From positions 1 through 64,000 of the forward strand of contig JBBRYT010000014.1 of assembly GCA_038237435.1 (NCBI GenBank): 64,000 nt of DNA, read 5' to 3'. Below, piece after piece: positions 9,346-15,923 of this stretch; positions within the stretch are counted from its first letter, which is position 1; each line of letters opens with the position of its first letter. The notes under the pieces were generated by a model that worked only from the letters and a program-made list of their open reading frames with translations, made no database searches and was not told where the DNA came from. This DNA comes from JACCTI01 sp038237435. Lineage in GTDB: Bacteria > Verrucomicrobiota > Verrucomicrobiia > Chthoniobacterales > UBA10450. The translations under genes were made by a program, and so were the position numbers.

Positions 9346-9471
9346 TAAGTCACCAAACTGAGGCAATCGAGTTAACGTCTGGACGCTCTGCTTTTTCGCT
9401 TAAGCCGCGTCTTATCGTCTTTGGTTTTGCAGCCCGGCGCCCTTCACCCGCGTTACGGCACTCTTTCGCGA

Positions 9472-9486
9472 GTTGACGCTGTCAAC
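9472..9486. promoter_or_regulatory. Perfect short palindrome GTTGAC-GCT-GTCAAC
   Basis: A six-base perfect inverted repeat with a 3-base centre, about 30 bases before the ATG of the methyltransferase gene at 9516. It also shares TTGAC/GTCAA half-sites with the inner repeat at 5605-5622. The position suits an operator; nothing identifies the protein that would bind. Confidence 0.3.
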
Positions 9487-9515
9487 GTCCGACACCTTTG
9501 TTGTCTTCCTGCCTC

Positions 9516-10094
9516 ATGCAAACGTATCGTCTCGCGCTCGACGTCGTCGGCTATTGCTGGACAATCTTCAGTGTGATCTGGCTCTTGGCGGCTTTCTGGA
9601 CGAAACGATCGGTTTATCAGGAAAGTAGGGCGCAGAGACTGCGTTACGTCGTCCCGCTGCTTCTTGGCGGATTTCTACTAGCGAAAGGCGGCCGCTTTCC
9701 CGACCCACTTGGTCATCGCGTCATACCACACTTAGAAGCACTGGCCTGGATCGGTCTGGCTTTGTGCGTAGCCGGGCTGGCCTTCTGTATCTGGGCGCGC
9801 TTCACTCTGGGACGCAACTGGAGCGGTGTAGTCACATTAAAGGGAGGACACGAATTGATCACACGCGGGCCCTACGCGTGGGTGCGCCATCCGATTTATA
9901 CGGGACTACTGACCATGTTCGTCGCTACCCTGCTCGTGCTCGGCCACTTCGCTGGAATAATCGCGGTGCCATTCGTAGTCGGCAGTATCTGGATAAAATT
10001 ACGCTACGAAGAAAGGCTCATGCTACAAAAATTCCCCGCTGAATATGCGGCTTATCAGCAACGCGTGAAACGCATCATTCCGTTCGTCCTTTAG
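9516..10094 (+). CDS. Isoprenylcysteine carboxyl methyltransferase (ICMT)-family membrane protein
   Basis: From the ATG at 9516 (MQTYRLALD) the product is about 192 residues. A TTG six codons upstream is possible. It has four to five hydrophobic segments and the C-terminal signature of the ICMT/PEMT superfamily: GPYAWVRHPIYTGLL followed by a membrane segment and then KLRYEERLM..FPAEYAAYQQRV, which binds S-adenosylmethionine in characterised members. Bacterial homologues methylate unknown small or lipid substrates at the membrane; true isoprenylcysteine substrates are not expected. A GC-rich hairpin follows the stop. Confidence 0.82.
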   Translation: MQTYRLALDVVGYCWTIFSVIWLLAAFWTKRSVYQESRAQRLRYVVPLLLGGFLLAKGGRFPDPLGHRVIPHLEALAWIGLALCVAGLAFCIWARFTLGRNWSGVVTLKGGHELITRGPYAWVRHPIYTGLLTMFVATLLVLGHFAGIIAVPFVVGSIWIKLRYEERLMLQKFPAEYAAYQQRVKRIIPFVL

Positions 10095-10118
10095 CTGTCC
10101 GCTCCCAAAGACTTAACT

Positions 10119-10138
10119 CGCTTCGCCGCAGCGAAGCG
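10119..10138. repeat. GC-rich palindrome downstream of the methyltransferase
   Basis: Eight-base perfect stem CGCTTCGC / GCGAAGCG with loop CGCA, followed by GGCTACAG. There is no T run, so it is not a standard terminator. Together with the GTAGC-type end it resembles short palindromic (REP-like) intergenic elements, compare the element at 22878. It lies between convergent genes and may help end transcription from both sides. Confidence 0.4.
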
Positions 10139-10158
10139 GCTACAGCCGAACCCTTAGA

Positions 10159-10362
10159 TTACTCGTGCGAACCGACGGAGCCGACAGAGGGCCCGATCGA
10201 TTTGCCCGGAACAAGGATGCTACAACCAGCGGAGATTATGCGTCGGACAGCTTCGCCGGTGGAAGGGTCAGCGCGGAGCGGAGCGTCATGGACGCTTTGT
10301 ATAACCTCAAATTGTCGGAGCGGCCTGCTAGCATCCGTTGTTTCGTAAGTGTAAGTAGGCAT
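10159..10362 (-). CDS. FmdB-like small protein lacking the zinc cysteines
   Basis: A 67-residue protein. Its start (MPTYTYE), middle (RQFEVIQSVHDAPL) and end (GEAVRRIISAG) track the FmdB-type zinc ribbon domain, whose usual form is MPTYEY..C..C followed by FE..QS..D.PL..CP.C and VRR.ISGG. Here both Cys pairs are absent; the only Cys is at about residue 47. So it likely keeps the small beta fold without metal. FmdB proteins are loosely called regulatory proteins; their true role is not established. It is the last gene of a minus-strand cluster after rpoZ and the 92-residue gene, 19 bp downstream of the latter. Confidence 0.65.
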   Translation of the reverse strand: MPTYTYETTDASRPLRQFEVIQSVHDAPLRADPSTGEAVRRIISAGCSILVPGKSIGPSVGSVGSHE

Positions 10363-10381
10363 CGCGCTATCCAGGCTGGCG

Positions 10382-10660
10382 CTACTTATAACTCTCTCGC
10401 CACGCTATCTCGCCTTCGCTGGCGTCTCTGACTAGGGAAGTTCTCATGTGGCCGCGATGGCCGTCAGCGAAAATGCCGGTGACGTACAAACCGGTAGGAT
10501 GCGTGCCGACCGAATCGAATTGAAAGAAATCGGCCAGGTCGCGTGCTCGTCCTTCTTCGCGGGTAATGCGCATAAGCTTGCCACTATGCGCGCGCTGATA
10601 CCCGCGGGCGTCCATCTCTTCCGACAGCTGAGTGGCGGGCGATGACGGAGTAATGGTCAT
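10382..10660 (-). CDS. Small protein of unknown function overlapping rpoZ
   Basis: A 92-residue protein whose ATG overlaps the rpoZ stop (ATGA), so translation is probably coupled to rpoZ. The sequence is hydrophilic, with no signal peptide or membrane helix. The middle (DFFQFDSVGTHPTGLYVTG, then ADGHRGHMR) has the look of a short beta-rich domain but matches no family I recognise. The tight overlap and strand-consistent clustering with rpoZ and the FmdB-like gene are the main evidence that it is real. Confidence 0.5.
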   Translation of the reverse strand: MTITPSSPATQLSEEMDARGYQRAHSGKLMRITREEGRARDLADFFQFDSVGTHPTGLYVTGIFADGHRGHMRTSLVRDASEGEIAWRESYK

Positions 10661-10929
10661 GCTGCCTTTTTTGCGGTGGCGGTGGCGGGGAAGTTGACGA
10701 TAGCAGCGGTAGGTAACGCTTCGGCATTGGGATCGAGCTTTGGCTCAGTGACCAATTTGTGCGCGGCAATTTCGCTAAGAGCAATATCGGCCAATCCCAT
10801 GCCGGGAGGTGCGAGAATCAACGGCCGAGAACCCTGGTTGAGTTGGCGCACGCGAAGGCGAACCATGTTTACGAGAAGTTCATTGTGGGGAACGGCGACG
10901 GTGGCGCTGGCGAGAAGAGTAGCATTCAT
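10657..10929 (-). CDS. rpoZ: DNA-directed RNA polymerase omega subunit
   Basis: A 90-residue protein. The segment NELLVNMVRLRVRQLNQGSRPL corresponds to the helix bearing the omega signature (VN..S.RARQL..G in E. coli), and GLADIALSEIAAHKL matches the helix after it (..IAL.EI..GK). Omega binds the beta-prime C-terminal region and aids RNA polymerase assembly; the chain is short and divergent as is usual in Verrucomicrobia. A low-complexity Ala/Thr/Lys tail ends it. It heads the three-gene minus-strand cluster. No gmk or spoT, its neighbours in Proteobacteria, is nearby. Confidence 0.75.
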   Translation of the reverse strand: MNATLLASATVAVPHNELLVNMVRLRVRQLNQGSRPLILAPPGMGLADIALSEIAAHKLVTEPKLDPNAEALPTAAIVNFPATATAKKAA

Positions 10930-11174
10930 AATGAGGAAGAAGAGAACCCGCGACGGTAACGACAGTGCTGCGTCGCCTGAGACAGGGGAAGTATACGCCG
11001 GTAATCTCTGTTTCCCTAGTGAAAGATTTCGCGCTGCTTAAAAGCGGTGCGGCGAACGCCCGCGCCAATTGGAGCATGGGAAGGAGGATTGGAATCCCGA
11101 TCTCGGCGAACTATCGTTTGGAAAAGGGATGTCTTTATTCGCTCGCCAAGTAGAAGGATTACAACGGAGGTCGC

Positions 11175-11588
11175 ATGGAAATTAAAAGGAACGGTTCGCA
11201 AGCTTCCCGCGCAGGGCAGGAAGAATATTTTACCGGCAGCGTGCGCATTGACCCGCTCTTCGAGCCAGCCGATCCGGCACGGGCGATGGGCGCCAGCGTG
11301 ACGTTTGCTCCCGGCGCCCGCACGGCCTGGCACACTCATCCGTTAGGTCAGATTTTAGTTGTGACGGCCGGCTGCGGCCGGGCCCAACGATGGGATGGAT
11401 CGATCGAAGAAATTCGGCCTGGCGACGTCGTCCGCTTTGCGCCTAACGAGAAGCATTGGCATGGCGCCGCGCCGACCACGGCCATGACGCACATCGCGAT
11501 TGTCGAGCAAGTCGATGGCAAGAGTTCCGACTGGATGGAAAAAGTCCGCGACGAACAATATCAAGGTGTGTGCGGCGGTACGGCCTAA
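11175..11588 (+). CDS. Cupin protein of the (R)-mandelonitrile lyase-like family
   Basis: A 137-residue single-domain cupin. A good ribosome binding site (CGGAGGT) lies four bases before the ATG. The first cupin motif is visible as GARTAWHTHPLGQ and the second as PGDVVRFAPNEKHWHGA, giving the His residues that hold a Mn2+ or similar ion. The block AMGASVTFAPGARTAWHTHP and the tail WMEKVRDEQY are typical of a widespread family named after a plant-like hydroxynitrile lyase in soil bacteria; the natural substrate in most species is unknown. The stop codon TAA is part of an exact copy of the dispersed 9-mer (11584), and another copy sits in the second cupin motif (11442, Pro-Asn-Glu). Confidence 0.85.
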   Translation: MEIKRNGSQASRAGQEEYFTGSVRIDPLFEPADPARAMGASVTFAPGARTAWHTHPLGQILVVTAGCGRAQRWDGSIEEIRPGDVVRFAPNEKHWHGAAPTTAMTHIAIVEQVDGKSSDWMEKVRDEQYQGVCGGTA

Positions 11589-11604
11589 CGAGTAGTTGTT
11601 GGCT

Positions 11605-11612
11605 AAAAAAAC
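11605..11612 (-). terminator. T-run after tRNA-Asp
   Basis: Read on the minus strand, the 3' end of the tRNA gene is followed almost at once by a run of seven T. With the preceding tRNA structure this could end transcription. It is also just downstream of the convergent cupin gene. Confidence 0.4.
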
Positions 11613-11686
11613 CGGAGCCTACGGGGCTCGAACCCGCAACCTCCGCCGTGACAGGGCGGCGCTCTAACCAATTGAGCTAAGGCTCC
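11613..11686 (-). tRNA. tRNA-Asp (anticodon GTC)
   Basis: Read on the minus strand the sequence folds as a complete cloverleaf: acceptor GGAGCCT paired with AGGCTCC plus discriminator G; D arm GCTC..GAGC with loop AATTGGTTA; anticodon stem CCGCC/GGCGG around loop CTGTCAC, so anticodon GTC; variable loop AGGTT; T stem GCGGG/CCCGT (one G-T pair) with TTCGAGC. Length is 74 bases. The 3' CCA is not encoded (GTT follows). No other tRNA accompanies it. It sits between the cupin and the ATPase genes, opposite to both. Confidence 0.96.
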
Positions 11687-11813
11687 TCGCGAAAAGCAGA
11701 GCAGGGTAATCGCACCTCCGCGCGCTTCAATCAATTTTTCGCAACGAGTGCTGCGCGAGCGCAGGAATTGCGCACCTTTTATGGGAATCGTATGGTTAAA
11801 TAGGGAACGACGG

Positions 11814-13472
11814 ATGAACGATCAACCGAAAGACGATCTGGAAAAATACGGCGCCGTCGCGGGCAAGGAAGGTCTCAGTGTTTTGCAGGCCTTCGATCGC
11901 ATAGTCGCTTCGGTCGAGCCGCACGATCCGTTGCGATCCGACTTAATGGCTTTGCGCGCCGGCATTTCTGATCAGGAAGAGATGATTGGCGACGCGCGCC
12001 AGATGATTGAGAAGCTGGAAGAGGTCATCAAAAAAGTTACGTCACCAGCGAACCGCATCGGCACGTTTATCGACAGCCCGTCGCGCGAGACCGCGCATAT
12101 AGTGGTGGGCGGCTCGGATTATTATTGCAATGTCGATCCGCGGATTCGTTTGCGCGATTTGAAAAAAGGCACGCGCGTTTTGGTGAACGAAGCTTACGTG
12201 ATCGTCGGTGATCTTGGTTTTGAAATCGCCGGACCAGTCACCCGCATTACCGAAATATTGGACGGCGATCGTTTGCGGGTGGGCGGCGAACACGGGATGC
12301 AGTCGGCGATTCTGCAACGTTCGTCTGAACTCGCGGCCTCTGCGTTGAAATCAGGTGACGAGGTGCGCGTCGATTCGAGCTATCGCATGGCCCTGGAAGC
12401 GCTGCCGCATCCGGAATCCCGCGACCATTATCTCGATGTCGTGCCGGAATTGCCTTGGGAAAAAGTGGGCGGCCAGGATGCGGCGCTGCAAGCGATTAAG
12501 GACGCGATCGAATTGCCGCTTATCCACGGCGAGCTCTTCGCAAAATTCCAGCACGCCACGCCGAAAGGATTTCTGCTTCACGGCCCGCCGGGTTGCGGTA
12601 AGACGCTCATTGGCAAAGCGACTGCGTACAATTTGACGCGACAGTTGCGCGAAAAAACGGGGAACGAAATGCGTGAATATTTCATGCACGTGAAAGGCCC
12701 GGAGATTTTGAACATGTGGGTCGGCGAATCGGAGCGGATGGTGCGGGAAATTTTCGCGACTGCCCGCGAAAAACGGCGCGAAGGCTACATGCCATTTTTG
12801 TTTATAGACGAGGCGGAGAGCATTCTCGGAACGCGCCGCGCTTCGCGACATTCCAATATTTTATCGACGCTCGTGCCGATGTTTTGCTCGGAGATGGATG
12901 GCATCGATTCGTTAGGCGACGTCGTCATCATCCTCGCTTCAAATCGCGCCGATCTCATCGATCCAGCGATTCTGCGCCCGGGTCGGATCGATCGTAAGAT
13001 TAAAGTCAGCCGGCCTAATCGCGTGGGCGCGCGCGAGATTTATCGAATCTATCTCACGGACGATCTGCCTTACGATGAACGGAACAAGAACGTTGATGAA
13101 TTGATTGAACGCCTGCTCGATGTGCAGTTTGCCAAACGCGAAGAGAATAAGTTTCTCGAAATCACGCTGCGCAGTGGACGGAAAGATATCGTTTATCGGA
13201 GTGATCTTTTGAGCGGGGCGATCATCGCCTCTGTGGTCGAGCGCGCTAAGGCGATGGCTATTAAACGATCGATTGCCTCACAGCGGGATGAGGGAATCAG
13301 CGAGATCGATTTGCAGACTGCGTTCAATTCCGAATTCACCGAGAACGATATCTTTCCCCCGACCGATATCAGCGACGATTGGTTCAAGCTGATCGACTAC
13401 GATCCGGAGAATGTGGTGAAGATCACGCCCGCGCGGGCGATTACTTCCGTCCGGCCGTCGGGCATCGTGTGA
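11814..13472 (+). CDS. Proteasome-activating AAA+ ATPase (ARC/Mpa type)
   Basis: From the ATG at 11814 (MNDQPKDD) the product is about 552 residues; an ORF extension to 11748 has no supporting features. The order is that of ARC/Mpa: a short coiled coil (about 40-75), tandem OB domains (about 80-210), then one AAA+ module with Walker A GPPGCGKT (about 257-264), Walker B FLFIDEAE (about 329-336), and the arginine-finger/sensor region LRPGRIDR. Such rings unfold tagged proteins for a 20S proteasome. The C-terminus reads VRPSGIV and lacks the penultimate-tyrosine motif used by Mpa and PAN to dock and open the 20S gate. The dop gene follows after 28 bp; prcA, prcB, pafA and pup/UBact are not in the window. 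Confidence 0.92.
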   Translation: MNDQPKDDLEKYGAVAGKEGLSVLQAFDRIVASVEPHDPLRSDLMALRAGISDQEEMIGDARQMIEKLEEVIKKVTSPANRIGTFIDSPSRETAHIVVGGSDYYCNVDPRIRLRDLKKGTRVLVNEAYVIVGDLGFEIAGPVTRITEILDGDRLRVGGEHGMQSAILQRSSELAASALKSGDEVRVDSSYRMALEALPHPESRDHYLDVVPELPWEKVGGQDAALQAIKDAIELPLIHGELFAKFQHATPKGFLLHGPPGCGKTLIGKATAYNLTRQLREKTGNEMREYFMHVKGPEILNMWVGESERMVREIFATAREKRREGYMPFLFIDEAESILGTRRASRHSNILSTLVPMFCSEMDGIDSLGDVVIILASNRADLIDPAILRPGRIDRKIKVSRPNRVGAREIYRIYLTDDLPYDERNKNVDELIERLLDVQFAKREENKFLEITLRSGRKDIVYRSDLLSGAIIASVVERAKAMAIKRSIASQRDEGISEIDLQTAFNSEFTENDIFPPTDISDDWFKLIDYDPENVVKITPARAITSVRPSGIV

Positions 13473-13500
13473 TCACGCAACGCGCGAAGACGCATCAGCA

Positions 13501-15024
13501 ATGAAGCGCGTCTTCGGCGTCGAAACGGAATACGGCATCACGATCAACGGCGCCGAGAGTGTCGATGTGGTGGCGGAATCGATCGAGCTGGTGCGCTCTT
13601 ACACCGAGCATGGAGCGATGATGAAGTGGGACTACTCGCTGGAAGATCCGCATCGCGACGCGCGCGGATTTCGCGCGGCTGAGTTACTGCAGGACACGGA
13701 CGAATCGGCCTACTACGAGATAGACAAAAATCGTCCGCTCACCTTCGAGGAGATCAAGAGCGACCTCGTGCTTTCGAACGGCGCGCGTTTTTACAACGAT
13801 CACGCGCATCCAGAATATTCCACGCCGGAATGCACAACCTTGCGCGAATTAGTTGCGCAGGAAAAAGCAGGGGAGCGCATCCTGGCGGAGTGCGCGCGCC
13901 GTCGAAATCAAAAGTTGCCCAACGAACAGGAGCTACGGCTTTACAAGAACAACACCGACTTCGTGGGCCACAGTTACGGTTGTCACGACAACTATTTGAT
14001 GAGCCGCGATCTGTCGTGGAATCGCATTGTCAGCGGTGTTCTTCCCTTTCTCATTACGCGGCAAATTTTCGCCGGCGCGGGCAAGATGGGCGTGGAAGCA
14101 GAGAGTGCCGCGGGGCAACCGGGTCTCTACCAGATTTCACAGCGCGCGGATTTTTTCAGCGTGCTTGTGAGCATCGACACGATGAACAAACGCCCGCTGG
14201 TCAACACGCGCGACGAGCCGCACGCGGACACGAACAAGTATCGCCGTTTTCATGTCATCATTGGTGATTCCAACATGAGCGAATGGGCTACGGCGGTGAA
14301 AGTTGGAACGACCGCGCTCGTGCTGCAGTTAATTGAACGCGGGCTCGCGCCGCAGTTGGATATCGCGCAACCGATCGATGCGACGAAGTCGATCAGTCGC
14401 GATCAATATTACGACTGGATCATTGAACTGCGCGACGGTCGCAAGATTTCCGCGATTGAGGTGCAGCGGCTCTATCTGCGTGCCGTGCAAAAAGCCGGCC
14501 TAACGAATGGTGCCGAAGACGAGTGGCTGGTGCGCGAATGGGAAAATGTCCTGAATGACTTGGAGCGAGACGTTTCGCTGACGCGCGATCGCGTCGATTG
14601 GGTGGCCAAGAAATTCCTCCTCAGCGCCTTACAGGAAAGCGAAGGAATCGCGTGGAGCGATCCATGGTTGCAGGCGATCGATTTGGAATATCACAACATC
14701 GCACCGGAGCAGGGATTGTATTACGAACTGTTGCGACAAGGTTCGATGCGCCACTTCGTCGGCGAAGAAGAAATCAAAGCCGCGATCTTCGCGCCGCCCT
14801 CCAGCACACGGGCGTTTTTCCGCGGCCGCGCGGTCGCCAAATTCAATCACGCGATTCGTTCGATTCAGTGGGATGAGATTGTCTTCGAAAAAGATGGGCG
14901 CGACGAGCGAGTCGTTTTTACAGAAGTGACTGACGATGATGCGCGTTTGCGAGAGCTCAACGCTTTGTGCAGCGGCGAGGTCGATCTGAACGAGCTGCTC
15001 GCTGCTGCTGTCGTTGACAATTAG
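13501..15024 (+). CDS. dop: Dop-like Pup/UBact deamidase-depupylase
   Basis: A 507-residue member of the carboxylate-amine ligase fold used by Dop and PafA. Dop-type features are visible: the N-terminal VETEYGIT with Mg/ATP-binding Glu8 and Glu10; the WDYSLEDPHRDARGF block and the following insertion (about 58-88, the Dop-loop) that PafA lacks; and NGARFYNDHAHPEYS with the conserved Asp at 100. NTRDEPHAD..KYRRFHVI is shared by both enzymes. Dop removes the small modifier from substrates and deamidates its C-terminal Gln. It follows the ATPase by 28 bp, probably co-transcribed. Its stop abuts the stop of the convergent cyclophilin gene. No ligase gene is visible nearby, so a dual role cannot be excluded. 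Confidence 0.9.
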   Translation: MKRVFGVETEYGITINGAESVDVVAESIELVRSYTEHGAMMKWDYSLEDPHRDARGFRAAELLQDTDESAYYEIDKNRPLTFEEIKSDLVLSNGARFYNDHAHPEYSTPECTTLRELVAQEKAGERILAECARRRNQKLPNEQELRLYKNNTDFVGHSYGCHDNYLMSRDLSWNRIVSGVLPFLITRQIFAGAGKMGVEAESAAGQPGLYQISQRADFFSVLVSIDTMNKRPLVNTRDEPHADTNKYRRFHVIIGDSNMSEWATAVKVGTTALVLQLIERGLAPQLDIAQPIDATKSISRDQYYDWIIELRDGRKISAIEVQRLYLRAVQKAGLTNGAEDEWLVREWENVLNDLERDVSLTRDRVDWVAKKFLLSALQESEGIAWSDPWLQAIDLEYHNIAPEQGLYYELLRQGSMRHFVGEEEIKAAIFAPPSSTRAFFRGRAVAKFNHAIRSIQWDEIVFEKDGRDERVVFTEVTDDDARLRELNALCSGEVDLNELLAAAVVDN

Positions 15025-15846
15025 CTACGGCAGAACCATCCGATAAAACTTTGCCGTCCCTGGATTGTTGTCGTCGTAGGAAACGTTTCCGTTCGTGTCG
15101 GCATTCACGGTGGTTGCCTGAGCGAAGCCGGCGCTGCCCGGAGTCACCGAAGTATCAAGACGATAAGTAGCGCCGCCGCTGGCCAGGCCTTGAAGGTGAA
15201 TCGTGTTCGCGCTCGGATGAGTGACCGCGACCGTCGCCTTGAAGGCGGCCACGGAAATCACATGCACAAGATTAGCGTCCTGCACACCGCTCCCGGTGTA
15301 ATTTCGCAGTGGTAGCTGATCGAAAGTCTGTGAAGCGTAGTAAATCGGCACGGCCGCGATCGCGTCCATGACTGAAAGGCCGGTAGTGCCAATGATGCGC
15401 CCGAAAACAGTGAAGCCGCCGTTCTGTGAGTCCAGGTTGGGAGCATTGCTGTTCGACTCATTGAAGAACCATTGGTTAGTCGCACTGTTCGGATTTCCGG
15501 AAAGCTTGGCCATGGCGAGTGTGCCGCGGGTGTTGGAAACATGGAACTCGTTCACGACCGGCGGATCCTGCGGGATGGTGTAAACATTGCCGCTGACAAA
15601 TTGGTAGCCGCCACCCTGCACGACGAAGTTCGGCGGTGAGCGATGGATGAACGAGCCATTATAGGCGCTCCGATTTACATAGTTAAGGAAGTTGGTCACG
15701 CTGTTGGGCGCGACATCTTGTAAGAGCACAACATCGATATTTCCCAGGTCTGTGCGGAAACGCACGATGGGATTGTTGTTCTGCGCGAGGAGCGCCGATG
15801 CGCTTTGTGCGAGACAAAGAATGAGAATAAATAGTCGTGTGGCCAT
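15025..15846 (-). CDS. Exported cyclophilin-type peptidyl-prolyl isomerase
   Basis: A 273-residue protein with a Sec signal peptide (residues 1-21, ending SALLA). The cyclophilin domain (about 26-190) starts IVRFRTDLGNIDVVLLQDVAPNSVTNF and has FIHRSPPNFVVQGGG in place of the usual F-H-R-V-I..F-M-(I/V)-Q-G-G; the catalytic Arg is present. It should assist folding of periplasmic or outer-membrane proteins. After it comes a beta-rich module of about 75 residues ending KFYRMVLP, the same kind of tail found on the 5.7 kb metallopeptidase. It ends exactly against the dop stop codon. Confidence 0.9.
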   Translation of the reverse strand: MATRLFILILCLAQSASALLAQNNNPIVRFRTDLGNIDVVLLQDVAPNSVTNFLNYVNRSAYNGSFIHRSPPNFVVQGGGYQFVSGNVYTIPQDPPVVNEFHVSNTRGTLAMAKLSGNPNSATNQWFFNESNSNAPNLDSQNGGFTVFGRIIGTTGLSVMDAIAAVPIYYASQTFDQLPLRNYTGSGVQDANLVHVISVAAFKATVAVTHPSANTIHLQGLASGGATYRLDTSVTPGSAGFAQATTVNADTNGNVSYDDNNPGTAKFYRMVLP

Positions 15847-15923
15847 TCCTAATGACGATGTTGAGCAAGTGAGAGCGAGATTATAGCAGACTCACCGGAC
15901 ATTTTTTTCGCAAGCCGCGTGGC

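Noticed and set aside
10965..11153. A 62-codon plus-strand frame between rpoZ and the cupin gene
   Set aside because: No ribosome binding site, no recognisable domain, and no conserved features. The 245 bp here are best seen as the rpoZ promoter region and cupin leader.
11016..11339. A minus-strand reading frame containing RDRDSNPP, the kind of peptide that results from translating a tRNA, suggesting a tRNA remnant near 11060-11110
   Set aside because: A GATTCCAATC-type T-loop look-alike is there, but no 5-bp T stem, anticodon arm or acceptor stem could be paired. It is left as unexplained intergenic sequence upstream of the cupin gene.
13501..15024. PafA ligase as the identity of the dop gene
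   Set aside because: The protein keeps the WDYSLEDPHRDARGF block and the inserted loop before NGARFYNDHAHPEYS, which are Dop features; PafA has a shorter N-terminus and DVGSHPEYA at the same place.
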